Source: Candolleomyces eurysporus
Lineage: Eukaryota > Basidiomycota > Agaricomycetes > Agaricales > Psathyrellaceae
Direction: 5' to 3'
Length of the DNA: 48,424 nucleotides
NCBI GenBank assembly: GCA_027579435.1
Contig: JANBPK010000002.1
Coordinates: 1 to 48,424, forward strand
Every line of letters begins with the position of its first letter. Position 1 is the first letter of the stretch. The notes beneath the pieces are model-generated. The model did not search any database, had not been told where the DNA came from, and worked only from the letters and a program-made list of their open reading frames with translations. The position numbers and the translations under genes were made by a program. Shown in pieces: positions 1 to 11,814 of this stretch.

Positions 1-1974
1 CTGAGACTGTGAGGCGAAAGAAGGGTGGACCGTTAATCGGGAGCTATGAAGATAGGAGGGGAAGCAAAGAAAGAATAGGGAGAGCAGGGGGAGCGAAAAG
101 GGGAGCGCAAGGAGGGACAAATGCCTTGGTCTACGCCAAAGGAGAGAGAATGGTCGAAGGGAAGGAGCGAAGCAGGACGGATCGGGCGGGGCGAGGGTCG
201 AAGGCAAGGGACGAAAGCAAGGAAAGAGAGGATACCACATACCATACTTCGCTACGGGAGTCCATCCGCGTTTACCCTCATCGGCCCTTTGTGGGCGCGT
301 TCACCCATTGCGTGAATTACGGCGGAGTAGGGCTATTCGTTCAGCCAGTAGTGGTGATGGAGAGGCGAGACAGGGTGTTAGTGTCAACGTCGCGTGGGCG
401 CGGTGTGGCGATGTGGTAGTCGTCTTCAGTCGATGGTGGCGACAATTAGCAGGCAGGTTGCAGTTGCGAGCGTAGGTGGTCGGTCGAGAGCCGTACGGCG
501 ACGTCAAGGCACAAGACATGGTGTCGGCTGATCTGAGGAAAAGAGGATCATGATTTCGCCATTGCGCCATGAAGGAAGAGGCCAAGGACTCGAGTACTCA
601 CCAGCCGCACCCCACGCCCACGAAAGCAGGAAGCACGAGCCAAGCACCATTGCAAGATATCTCGGATAGCAATGTAGCAGTTGATATGGCAGATCCCTTG
701 GACCGTACTCACCTATGATGAAACGACTTCTGTTGTAGATACCTGGCCTGTCGCAGGAGGTCGTCCGCACCGTCGTTTCCATGGGCTGAAGCTGAAGCGT
801 CCACATCGATGGTAGTGCTTGAGCGACCGTCAACGGTGCGAGGAAAGCACCATCGGCCGGAACGGCTTCTGATGTAAGAGGGCCGGTCCGGACCGACAGC
901 CTTGCCCGCCTCCACCAGGCTCTTCGACCCCGTATTCGTAACAGGCACGGGATTGGTGGCGATATAATTGACTAGACGGGATAGCGCAGCTCTCCAGCGA
1001 CTGTGAGGCATTCTTTGACGACCCGCCATTCCTCAGCGTTTCGCTGAACTGAACTGAGAAGGATCCAGTTCGCCGTGGATCCGTCTGACCACCGCAATGG
1101 CTCCCTCGAGTGTTCCTTTGTCTTTCATGGAGGCGAAAAGCAGAATTTGGGCCGTGCCAGNCCCCCATTTGCGTGGGTCCCGTGTCGCTGGTGAGTCCTT
1201 TACCAGTCTCTGCGTTGCATCGCGACGGTTGACCTACGATACGGTTCTTCTCTCCCTAGATCAGGTGTGTGCCTCCGCTTATGATCTCCCACTGGACGGC
1301 CCTTGACCGACCACATACGCTCGTGATTGCGACTGCTTCGCCCCTAGTACCCGCCTGTTTACTGCCGCCACCGCTCGCTGACAGCGCTTTCAATCATCAT
1401 TGACCATACTGCCACGCATCGGCTGCTCGACGTCAAGGTCGACCTCCTGCCATCCGCCATCTGGATACGCCTCATCGCCCTCGACGGTGCTGGTCAACAA
1501 ATTATCACAAAAAACCGTACAAAATTACCTCCAAGTCACTCCAGGACCCATGAAAGACTAGCAGAATTTGTGCAGACTTCCATCGAATTTGTACAATACA
1601 AGTTCACAGAGGTGAGCTCCGATTTGAGGCATAGACGAGGCTCGATGACGGGGAAGTTTCTGGGACGGTTTGGCGCGAAATGAATTTCCTCAAGGTTTCT
1701 GGCAGACCCATGACACGAAGAGGTACGTAGGTTTGCATGAAAGTATGACCTCTTGCCTTGTTTCAGCGCAACGACCAACCTCTTCTTTGTTAGGCAAATC
1801 AGTGAATAAAAGGATTCCCATTACAGAGAAGCCTATACGAATTACCCAGCGTCAACTCTATTGAGCATTTACACGATAATCCCATGTCCCTGTACTATGG
1901 CGCTCGGCTGTATACGGATAACACGGGGTTAGAGCACTACCGTCGTCGCACTCGCACCTGATTTCTCCTCGAGG
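1..1974. other. Region without a recognisable gene
   Basis: I see no complete gene here. The first 300 bases are purine-rich (GA-rich) on the + strand. One stretch looks like an exon on the minus strand, about 1033-1190: if the N at 1161 is dropped, a frame opens that reads MGAGTAQILLFASMKDKG and continues to a stop at 1033-1035. I do not recognise this peptide and cannot join it to other exons. The rest, about 1200-1970, shows only short overlapping frames with no motif. The left flank of the NACHT tandem unit begins near 1975. Confidence 0.4.
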
Positions 1975-2308
1975 GAGTCATACAGCACTGCAGGCTCTTT
2001 GGGCGCTGTGCCGAAACAGCAGCTCCCAACACTGAGCTCGACGGCACACTCTTACTTCTACCGTACTCACGCTACTAGCCAGCACCACCCTCTGCTGGAG
2101 AGGTCATTAGCAGACAATGTCTCTTCCATAGCAGGTGTGCAAGCGCCTGGCGCCTAACAAGCGCTAGTTGTCAGGTGGACTACGCGTGGGGAATCCCACA
2201 GCTGGCACGAGGCCGAGCATGTGATTCGAAGAAGGGCTTGAATAGCCTTGAGTCCATCGATAATCGATAACTTGCACAGCATTGACACTTTCTCTAGCTA
2301 TCACCATC

Positions 2309-4397
2309 ATGTCGTCCGTGTCTTACTTCAACAACGCGAACAACTTCGTAGCAAACAACTCAAACTTCACTAGCACTACCTATGTTTCGGTCACTGATGG
2401 TGAGCAGAACATGACCAGAGGCTCAGGAATATCATGATGGATCTGATTCTGCCAGCACTCCAATTCCTCTGCAAGCATTCGGCGACTGGAGCAATGCACG
2501 ACTCCGAGGAGCGATCTACTCCTCCAGTGTGCCACCCGGGAACTCGCGAGGCAGTCGTAGTTCGTATCCAAGATTGGTATGGGAATCAAGTAGGGCTTCG
2601 AAAGCCAATCATGTGGGTCCATGCACCTGCAGGATACGGCAAGACTGCCATCGCCGGCACCGTCTCAAAGATGCTCGAAGAAACCGTGGGCCTGGATTCC
2701 AGTCTTCTCGGGGCCACATTCTTCTTCTGGAGGACGTCCCCCGAGCGCAACAGCCCCGCACGCTTCATCATTACGATCGCATACCAACTCGCGATTTCTA
2801 TCCCCGAACTTGCACCCTACATCGAAAATGCAGTCAAACGGAATCCTATGATTCTCTGGAAAAGGCTGGAGGTTCAATTAGTCAAACTGGTCGTCGAACC
2901 CTTCAAATCTTTAGGGGAGTTGGAAGATATACCAAATAGATTGGTTATCATTGACGGACTTGACGAGTGCATCAACTCCGGGCAAGAGTCTCGAGTGGAG
3001 AAGAAGTACGCCGAAGACCGGGAGGAAGTTCAAGTCCGAGTCCCCGAACTCATTTCACCCTCCAGTCTCATCGCCTTCCCCTCTCCTTTTTGATCCTTAG
3101 CAGGCCAGAGGCCTGGATCAAGCAGCACATCGAGTCGAGAATATTCGAGGACGTCGTAGAGACTATGGACCTATTCGAAGTAGGAGACTGCTCGGGGGAT
3201 GTGCAGAAGTACGTACGGGCTGAGCTTGCTCGAATCGCAACGAACATCGGAGACGAGGAGTGGCCTGGAGAAGAAACCGCCCGGAATCTTGTTTCGAGGA
3301 GCAACGGTCACATGCTTTACGCTTCAACTGTTATTCGGCACATTGACGATCCTTATGATGACCCTCGAGAACGCCTCAAGAATATATCAAACTCATACTA
3401 TGACTTTCCTCCAGACTCTGCACACTCTACCCCTTTCATTTCCCTCTCCGAGCTCTACCTCCAGATCATGCGATCCTGCCCTGCAAGTAGTCGTGCGCTA
3501 ATGGTCGAGGTGCTTGAAGACATCGCTGTGACAAGAAGCCTTTTTCAGGAACGTTTTGGTCTCCAACCAGCTCTCGCTACCCTGGATTCCTTGTCTGGCC
3601 GGGCGCCAGGTAGTGGCATCCGAGCCATCCGAGGTCTCCATGCTGTCCTCCACCCATCAAATACCAGCGCCGCCTGGGATCGTTCGCTGATACCATTCAT
3701 ACATTCCTCTTTTTCCGACTTCCTCATGGATCCCCAACTCTCGTTTGAATTTGCCATCAACGAGGAGCAAGTAATCGATCGACTTTTTGGGATATGTCTC
3801 GAACGCATGTCCACCATTACTACGCAAAACAAGGTAGAAAAAGCAGTGCTCCAGTTGGCTCTTTTCGTCTTTCAATTACTTCGGGGCTGGTCAAGCGAAG
3901 AGGATGTACAGTCATGTCAAGACGAATACCTTAAGGCTTTCCAAGAATTGCTCAAATTCAACCTTGCAACCGGTTTTATCAAGCTCATCAGCCCTCCTGC
4001 CAGTGGCTTTGACTTCTTCTTCGTCGCGCATTTCTCACTTAGATTCCTCGATTCCTTCCATTCCTACGAGGAACATGAGTCTCTCGACCATGTTTACTCT
4101 TCAATAAAAAGGGCCTTGATTCATGTGCTTCACCACTCTCAACAGATCGGTGTCCTCAACCTCAACTGGCACCATACATTTGGCCTACAGTACGTCGATC
4201 GCTTCTATTGGATTTACACGACAAGACCGGATGAATGGAAGTCCGACGAGATTGTTCGGGCGCTGAAGGGTCTGCGACGCAGTGACCACCGGCCACACGA
4301 GGAGTGGTTCAACTTTTTGATGTCCGAAATTAAACTCTCCTCTCGGGCTCATCGTATCAAGCCAGTTTTAGATTACATTTACAACGACGAGGATTAG
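2309..4397 (+). CDS. NACHT-domain P-loop NTPase, copy 1 (one frameshift)
   Basis: This encodes a STAND-class NACHT NTPase, a family of nucleotide-dependent switch proteins that in fungi includes self/non-self recognition proteins. Exon 1 is 2309-2399 and encodes an Asn-rich leader beginning MSSVSYFNNANNFVANN. The intron is 2400-2455 and exon 2 runs to the TAG at 4397. Seen motifs: Walker A HAPAGYGKT (about residues 84-92), Walker B RLVIIDGLDE (about 191-200), and an FLILSRPEAW segment typical of the NACHT sensor strand. Compared with copy 2, one base is missing near 3050 (CATTTCACCC against CATTCACACCC). This switches the frame and leaves two overlapping frames, 2434-3093 and 2967-4397. Adding one base makes the CDS 2034 nt (677 aa). 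No ankyrin, WD or TPR repeats are visible at the C-terminus. The function is inferred from the fold only. Whether the break is real decay or a sequence error is open. Confidence 0.8.
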
Positions 4398-5599
4398 ATA
4401 TATGGTTTTGGGTAGTAGGTAGTAGCTAGCGGCGCCTTGTAGTAACAATTCCACCAACAATCCGAGTTCAGTGACGAGACGCAGTCAGTGACCAGAGTAT
4501 AGAGTATGCTCGGCGCTCATTGGAGTTCGCGATCAAACGAAGGAGAGGAAGTAATTATAAACGAACGACTGGTAAAGGGGTGTCTCGATCGTTTACCCAA
4601 GATCACTGGAACATTCGACAGGGAGGTGGAAGGAGAGGATTTCAATTTGCTCTGGAAGAATGCCCATGGTTTAGTCATAGTGTGTGTGTGTAAAAGTTTC
4701 CAAGGTCGGTCTGCCATCACTGACACCAACCCCCAGTCCGACTAAATAGGGAGACCCCCGAGAAAGACCTATCGATCGCCGTCTTGGTAACTATGAAGGG
4801 CTAGCAGCGACTGTCCCAGTCGAGCTCGAGCCCGCTTGGGATGTCCATCGACTAGAAGCTTCATAGCCGGAGGGTTAATTCACGAAGTTTTCATACAAGC
4901 GGAGACGAGACCAGGCTAACTGCATCTGATTTGTTATACAGAGTGTAGTTGTAGTCATTAACCGGACTGGGTCCAATTCCTGAACGCCGGTGTTCCCTTG
5001 GACATGGAAGAATGACCTTGTCAAGAACGAGCTTCTTCCCTCAGACAAGGCTACCAGGAAAAGACCTTGGACCTGGTCATCGATATGTTCGCCATCGTTA
5101 GAGACAGGCTATCTCTTGTTTCATACTTTCCCATCGCATTGTACATGTAAAGTCTGAACGTTGAACGTTGGCTTGTTCAGCAGGTCGTTGGGCATATTCA
5201 GTCACCCCTCAAAATTGCTTTCGTCTACGTTGGGGATTCTTTCACGATTTATTTTAATATTTTTGAGGTATATTAGGTGTCGTCTGCAATAGTCACTTAT
5301 TCGGGATCTTTACAGCACTAGAGGCTCTGTGGACGCCGCGCTTGATGACGTTGAGGCCGAAAAAGGAGCTCCCAATACCGAGCTCGACAGCGCACTCCTC
5401 CTTCCACCTTACTCATTTTAATTGCCAGCACCACACTCTGCTGGGGAGGGCACTGGCAGACAAAGTCTCTTCCGTAGCAGGTGTGCAAGCGCCTGGGTGA
5501 ACTAGGCGTGGGGAATTTCACAGCCAGCACGAGGCTGAGCTGTAAACGAGCTCTTGAATAACTTGAACAGCATCGACGCATTCTCCAGCTATCACCACC
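4398..5599. other. Spacer between NACHT copies 1 and 2
   Basis: The first 900 bases are the right flank of unit 1 and align by eye with the sequence after copies 2 and 3. The last 290 bases are the left flank of unit 2, ending in the likely promoter and leader of copy 2 (AGCATCGACGCATTCTCCAGCTATCACCACC just upstream of the ATG, in a shorter form shared with copy 1). An AT-rich stretch lies near 5245-5275. I see no separate gene here. Confidence 0.6.
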
Positions 5600-7702
5600 A
5601 TGTCGTCCGTGTCTTACTTCAAGAACGCGAACAACTTCGTAGCGAACAACCCAACCTTCACTAACACTACCTATGTTTCGGGCGGTGATGGTAAGTAAAA
5701 CGTTGTCAGAGGATTAGAAATATAATGATGGACCCGCCAGCACTCCAATTCCTCTACGAGCATTCGGCGACTGGAGCAATGCACGACTCCGAGGAGCGAT
5801 TCCCTCCCCCAATGTGCCACCCGGGAACTCGGGAGGCAGTCGTAGTTCGTATCACAGATTGGTATGGATATCAGGTAGGGCCTGGAAAGCCAATCATGTG
5901 GGTCCATGCACCTGCGGGGTACGGCAAGACTGCCATCGCCGGCACCATCTCAAAGATGCTCGAAGAAGCCGTGGGCCTCGATTTCAGTCCTATCGGGGCC
6001 ACATTCTTCTTTTGGAGGACGTCCCCCGAGCGCAACAGCCCCACACGCTTCATCATTACGATCGCATACCAACTCGCGATTTCCATCCCCGAACTTGCGC
6101 CCCACGTCGAAAATGCAGTGAAACGCAATCCTATGATTCTCAGGAAAGCGCTGGAGGTTCAACTAGTCAAACTGATCGTCGAGCCCTTCAAGGCTGTGGG
6201 CAACTTGGAAGACATCCCGAAACGATTGGTTATCATCGACGGGCTCGACGAGTGTATCAACTCGGAGCAAGAGTCTCGAGTCGAGAAGAAGTACGCCGAA
6301 GACCAGGAGAAAGTCCAAGTCCGAGTCCTGGAGCTCATTCACACCCTTCAATCCCATTGCCTTCCGCTCTCCTTTCTGATCCTCAGCAGGCCGGAGGCCT
6401 GGATCAAGCAGCACATTGAGTCGAGATCATTCAAGGGCGTCGTAGAGATTGTGGACCTATACGAAGTAGGAGATCATATGGGCGATTTAGAGAAGTACGT
6501 ACGGGCCGAGCTTTCTCGCATCGCAGCGAACATCGGGGACGAGGGGTGGCCTGGAGAGAATACTGCCCAGGACCTTGTTCGAAGAAGCAACGGTCACATG
6601 CTTTACGCTTCGACTGTTATTCGACACATTGACGATCCTTACGATGACCCTCGAGAACGCCTCAAGCATATCCTTCACCCATCCTCCAGCCCAAATTTAC
6701 ACCTGGCACACTCTACCCCTTTCTCCTCCCTTTACGAGCTCTATAGGCAGATCATGCGAGCCTGCCCCGCGAGTAATCGTTCCCTAATGATCGAGGTACT
6801 TGAAGACATCGTTGTGGCAAGACCTTGTTTCTGCCCAGGTTCTGGTTTCCAACGTGCTCTCGCAACCCTGGATTCCTTGTTTGGTCGGCCGCCAGGTAGT
6901 GGCATACGAGCCGTTCGAGGTCTCCATGCTGTGCTCTGTCGAGAGGACGCCACCGCCGGGGATGGCCTTATGCTGGACCCTTTTATGCATTCCACCTTCT
7001 CCGAATTTCTCCTGGACCGTCAATTCTCATTGGAGTTTGTTATCGACATGCAGAAGGGAACAAGACGACTTCTCCGAAAATGCCTCGAATACATGTCCAC
7101 CATCACCATGAAAACCAAGGTAGAAGAAAAAAAAGAACCTCCAGTTTGCTCTTCAACTCTTTCGGCACATTTGGGTTAATGCCTGGCTTAGCAGAGAGGA
7201 TGTACGGTCTTATGAAGCCGAGTACCTCGAAGCGGTCCAAAAATTGCTCACAATCGACCTCAAAACCTGTTTTATCAAGCTCTTTAGGCTCCGTCACATT
7301 GAGTTCCCTATCACACCTTTATTAATGTACCAAGCGCTCATCCCACATCAATTTGTCAATTCGTTCGACCATTCTGGCGGGGAGGTCGGGTCTCTCGACC
7401 AACAGGCTCGCGTCCATGTTCAATCTTCAATCGAAGCGGCCTTTCTTCACATCCTCCACCCATCTCAACAGATCAGTGTCACTGACCTATATACCACAGG
7501 GTTGGTCGACCACTTGCTTTGGATCTACGATTCCACAAGAGAATCGGATGAGTGGAAGTCGAATGAGTTGGTTCAGGCGTTGATGAATCTGCGGCGCGAA
7601 AATGAAGAGGGCTTTAACGCGTTGATGGAGAGTGTCTTTATCCCCTGCCAGGCCTGGGATCAGCCTATTGGTATAGTTTTCAATTACATCAGGACAAAGT
7701 GA
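5600..7702 (+). CDS. NACHT-domain P-loop NTPase, copy 2 (one frameshift)
   Basis: This is a paralogue of the upstream copy with the same exon layout: exon 1 5600-5690 (leader MSSVSYFKNANNFVANNPTF), intron 5691-5740, exon 2 from 5741. Walker A (HAPAGYGKTAIAGT), Walker B (RLVIIDGLDECIN) and the LSRPEAW segment are intact and in one frame up to 7179. A one-base gain in an A8 run at about 7127-7136 then ends that frame. The following frame continues with sequence colinear to copy 1 (AWLSREDVRSYEAEYLEA..) to the TGA at 7700-7702. Removing one A gives 2052 nt (683 aa), so the break may be a homopolymer error. In the 3' third it is more diverged from copy 1 than in the NACHT core. No C-terminal repeat domain is seen. 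Confidence 0.8.
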
Positions 7703-8189
7703 TATGAAGCTATAGGTAGTAGGTAGCTCGCCTTGTACATAATAATATTCTGCTTGCCTTGCACAATTTGGTGACAACCAGTGGCCAGGGGTGGCCGAAC
7801 ATTTTGATGCTACTCCTCGTTTCGTCCTCGTTCACCAAACTCCTAGGAAGATCCTCGGCGCTCATGAGAGCTCGCTAGCAACCGGAGGAGAGGAAGTAAA
7901 CAAACGAATGATAATGGGTGGCTCGGTTGTTTATCCAAGATCACACTCGACAAGACGGTGGAAGGAAAGCATCCTCGACTCGCTCCGGAAGAGTGGCCAT
8001 GGTTTTATCCCTTCACACGGAAGAATGACCAAGTCCAAAACGAGCCTCTTTCCTCAGCCAAGAAGCTACTGGGAAATGACCTTACGGTCTTCCTCACCAA
8101 GACGTTCACCAGCATCGGAGACGGGCTACCTTAAATTTCCTCCTTTTCCATCAAATTGTACATGTAAAGTCTGAGGAGACAGGAATACA

Positions 8190-8770
8190 ACATTTATGTC
8201 TCGAACGTATGTCCACTATTGCTACGCAAAGCAGAGCGCAAGAAGAACAGCTGCAGCTTGCTCTCACTGACTTTCAATTGCTTTGGCCGAGCGAAGAGGA
8301 TCTACGGTCATGTCAATTCAAATATATCGAGGCCGTCCAACAATTGCTCGCAATCGACCTTACAACCTTTTTGATCAAGCTTATCAGCCCTTTTGGCTTT
8401 GACTTCGTCCTCGTCGCGCAGTTCCCACTTAGATTCCTTGATTCTTTCCATCTCTTGTCCCTGCAATAGAAGGAGGTTCGATCCACTGCTATACCACCCT
8501 CAACAGATCGGTGTTCCCGGCCTCAGTTGGCCACTAACATTTCGCCTACAGTACGTCGACCGCTTATATTGGATCTACCCAGACTGTTCCACGATAAACC
8601 CGGATGAATGGAAGTCGGACGAGATTGTTCGGGCGCTGAAGGGTCTGCGGCACCAAAACGAGGTGGGGTTCAATATATTGACGTCTGATATTGAACTCCC
8701 CTTTCGGGCTCATCGTATCAAGTCAGTTTTACGAGGATTAGATATGTGGCTATGGGTAGTGGGTGTCTAG
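8190..8770 (+). pseudogene. Truncated 3' relic of a third NACHT gene
   Basis: Similarity to copies 1 and 2 begins abruptly at about 8194 (ATGTCTCGAACG..), equivalent to about 3793 in copy 1, so the leader exon, Walker A and Walker B are all missing. A frame runs 8209-8469 with colinear sequence (LALTDFQLLWPSEEDLRSCQ). It then hits a stop after a local deletion of about 25 bases relative to copy 1. A second frame, about 8480-8770, continues with LQYVDRLYWIY and EIVRALKGLR, both matching copy 1. The ends of the gene are thus kept while the catalytic part is gone. The right flank of the unit follows to about 9280. I infer it is non-functional. Confidence 0.8.
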
Positions 8771-9280
8771 CGGGCCCTTGTTGTAGCATTCTACTGGCAC
8801 TCCTAATTCAGTGATCAGTGACGAGACGCAGTCGGTGGCCAGGGTATGCTCGGCGCCGATTGGAGTCCGCTATCAAACGAAGGAAGAAATATACTACTTC
8901 CTATTAAACGAGCGACTAGCAAAAGGGGTGTCATAATCATTCGACAGATAGGTGGAAGGAGAGTACTTTTGACTTGTTCTGGAAGAATGGCCATGGTTTT
9001 GTCCCTGGACATGGAAGGACCTTGCCAAGAACGAGCTTCTTTCCTCAGACAAGGCTACTGGGAAAGACGTTGCGGCTTGCGTCATCAAGACGTTCACAAG
9101 CGTTGGAAACAGGCTATCTCACTTTTAGAGTCCAGTCGAATTGTACACGTAAAGTCTGAACGTCAGCTTGTTCAGCATGCCGTTCCCCTGGGAGCTGCTT
9201 CAATTTACATTGGGGAGTCGTTCATGAGTCTTTTTTACCTATGGGTCTCGTTTACAATAGTCACTTATTGCGACCAACAT

Positions 9281-10279
9281 CATCGGCTAACTGACAAGAC
9301 GAGCATCACACGTGTGAGTTGGAATGTCATTTATGCATGGCGGTGACCATGCACGTCTTGTCGTTAACCACCATCCACCACCCGAAAATTCCGACAGAAT
9401 GCCTCAGAAAATTTTCGCTGGTCAGTCAAATTTAGTAGGTCAGCACTGGCAACGGCTCAAAGTCTCCTACATTCTGGCTATCCATCCTTCTCCCAGGCTT
9501 GTGCCGGCGACTCGGCTTACCTGAACGCTTTCTTCAGCATGGGACTTTTCTCTCCTCTGGTTTCCGGGTCAAAGTTTGCAGTCTCCAGGGCACCTGAAAC
9601 TCGAAACTTGAAAGGCTAAAGCTTGATAGTGCAGCGTGCCTGTTCGGTGTGTCAATTGAGTTCCGGACTGCTTTGATATCTCGAACAGCCGTCGACAGCT
9701 TCCTTTTCGGACCCTGCACCATTGAATCCAACCTCCTGGGGAACTATTGCTTTCTTTCATCGGTTCAAGAGATAGGGTCCACGGCCACTGAATTATCGAG
9801 GCCTCATAAGGGTACATGCCCGCAGGAGCCTGGAACCTTGGGCGTGTGCCAAATGATCGGATGACCCATTTTTGTCCTGGTTTCTGGCGAACCTTATGAC
9901 ACAGCCCATCCCTCGCCCACGCTCACAAGATCCATGCCCCCCTGAAATCAAATCCCAATTCAATTCAATCCTGAATGGACTTGCCGTGACCCTTTTCTCA
10001 GCGTCGACGTCGCCAACTTTTTCGTCCTGCAGGTCGGTTGGAACTCGGGTTGTCTTTAGTCCGTCATCATCTCGTCCATTGCCATCCGCCGAGACTCTCG
10101 CTCGATTGTCTCAGCGTGACTATAGCGCGACTGCTAGTATTACTCAGGACCCCTCCTTTCTAGACCGTTCTGCCAACCCTTGACTTGGCGTACGTATCGC
10201 ATAACACGACAGCGGGCCGTGCCATCCTTTTCGACTCTCCTTCGACTACAGCTTCCTTCATTCCCTTCTACGACCAGCT
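9281..10279. other. Intergenic region, nothing recognised
   Basis: This lies between the end of the NACHT array and the alpha/beta hydrolase gene. It has only short unsupported frames on both strands and no codon pattern or motif I can support. The last 100 bases (pyrimidine-rich, CCTTTTCGACTCTCCTTCG and following) are the likely leader of the hydrolase gene. Confidence 0.5.
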
Positions 10280-11814
10280 ATGCCATACATACCTGTAACT
10301 TGCCCAACGGGCTCGCATGACTTCTTCTACTCGATCTCCACCCCCACCGAGTCGTCTGCGGAGAAGATTCAAGAAGGGTTGCCTACGATATTGTTCGTTC
10401 ATGCTGGATTGTACTCTCAGCAGATTTACGAGAGTAAGTATCGTCCCCTCTTTCTTCTACGAACGCCGTTCCCCCAATCCCCTGCTATATTGATGACTTT
10501 TCGTTCTCAGGTCAGTTTACGGACGCTCGCGTCCGACAGTTTAACCTCATCGCGATCGATAATCTGGGGAACGGAAGTACAAAGGGGACGATTGGCGATC
10601 AGCGGTATACACCTAAGGAGGTGGCGGAAGATTTGCATTGTGTTATGGTGAGTTGCAAATCCTTGCTTTGCCGAACGGAGAAGAACTTACTTCCGTCCGT
10701 AGGATGCATTAGGTCTGCCTCCTGTCCACGTTTTCGGATTATCTCTTGGCTCTATCACGGCTCTGGAGTTTGCTATCGCCTACCCCGAACGTGTGCTCTC
10801 GTTGACGCTGTGCTCGCCGGTATCGTTGACCGAGGTGAATAACGGTGCATTCAGGAAGTAAAGGGAATGTAGAACTCAATATGTGTTTGAATCCAGCCCG
10901 AGCACATCGCCGCTGGTCGAATACAGGTGTACAAGTGCTGGGAAACTGCGTTTTCGGCTTCGCTTGACCCCAAGGACCCAGCGACGAAGCAGAAGCAACA
11001 GGATTACGTGGAAGAGGCGCTTCTCGGAGTGATGCAGTTGCTGTTTAATAACATCAAGACCAGGCTTACCAAAGCGTATGTCCAATCCGCACTTACCGTC
11101 AAGCTGCCTCGGTTGTTCACTCTGAATTCTAGCCTCCTCGTCCACCAAGTGTTGCAAGGTATCGAGATCTGGAGTGGCAGCGAGGAAAAGGTAAAGCAGA
11201 GCTACGATGCTTGCGTCCGTTGTTTTACCGAGAGGGAGGCGATACCAACGGAGTCGTTCGCGAAGGTGCGTCAGTTTCATATCCGTGACTCTGAATGATA
11301 ATGACCTTTTTGCCCGTTTCTTTCTCTTGTTATCATCAGATCAAGTGCCCAGTCACCATCATCCACTGCGCCGAGGACATTGGCTACACCATGGAAGATA
11401 AGGAAGACCTGGCAAATAAGTTGACCGAAGCTGGTGTGAAGATGACCCTACACACTGTCCCAGGTCCACATTTTGCATTGCTCGAGGGTTACGAAAAGTG
11501 AGTGATTCTTCTGCGACAGCATGGCCGTGTTTTTGACCTCACTCGCCGTCTTCAATAGCATCAACCCCATAATCGTGGAAACTGTCCTGGGCATCGACGG
11601 CGACCTCAAAGCACCGACACCACTGCCCAAGCCGGACTACAGACGTGGAAAGATGAAAACACCCTGGACAGAGGCATTGCAGGAGCATGGATACCTCCCA
11701 GATGAACCCGCTGGCGTTAACGATATGGAGGATGCGGAGATCGCTTCTTGGTTTGAACGTCCTCGTGTTTTGATCAGGGAGGAACGCACTGTGGTTACCG
11801 AAATCCACGGGTAG
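10280..11814 (+). CDS. Alpha/beta hydrolase fold protein
   Basis: The model has seven exons: 10280-10433, 10511-10647, 10703-10834, 10897-11075, 11133-11265, 11340-11497 and 11559-11814. It sums to 1149 nt (382 aa). All introns are GT-AG, 55-77 nt; intron 4 (11076-11132, 57 nt) is a multiple of three, so it could be retained in frame. Seen: a strand and turn FVHAGLYSQQ near the N-terminus (oxyanion region of the fold), LIAIDNLGNG, the nucleophile elbow HVFGLSLGS (Gly-x-Ser-x-Gly), CAEDIGYT as a candidate acid region, and a late PGPHFALLE that would supply the catalytic His. The family includes esterases, enol-lactonases and epoxide hydrolases. The substrate cannot be read from the sequence. 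There is no signal peptide, so it is probably intracellular. Confidence 0.82.

Larger units (their letters stand above)
1975..9280. repeat. Tandem array of three NACHT-gene repeat units
   Basis: Three diverged direct repeats lie head to tail: unit 1 about 1975-5300, unit 2 about 5305-8190, unit 3 about 8190-9280. The similarity includes non-coding flanks. The left flank (from an ACAGCACT..GGCTCT motif through GCAGGTGTGCAAGCGCCTGG) is present at about 1985-2150 and 5313-5495. The right flank (TGCTCGGCGC.. through GTACATGTAAAGTCTGA and CAATAGTCACTTATT) occurs after all three coding parts, with the TAAAGTCTGA box at 5149-5158, 8165-8174 and 9151-9160. Unit 3 lacks the first two thirds of the gene. 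Shared flanks show segmental tandem duplication rather than retroposition. Confidence 0.85.

Noticed and set aside
9..419. Basic Gly/Arg-rich frame at the left end
   Set aside because: The composition only reflects GA-rich DNA. No splice context, motif or conserved pattern supports it.
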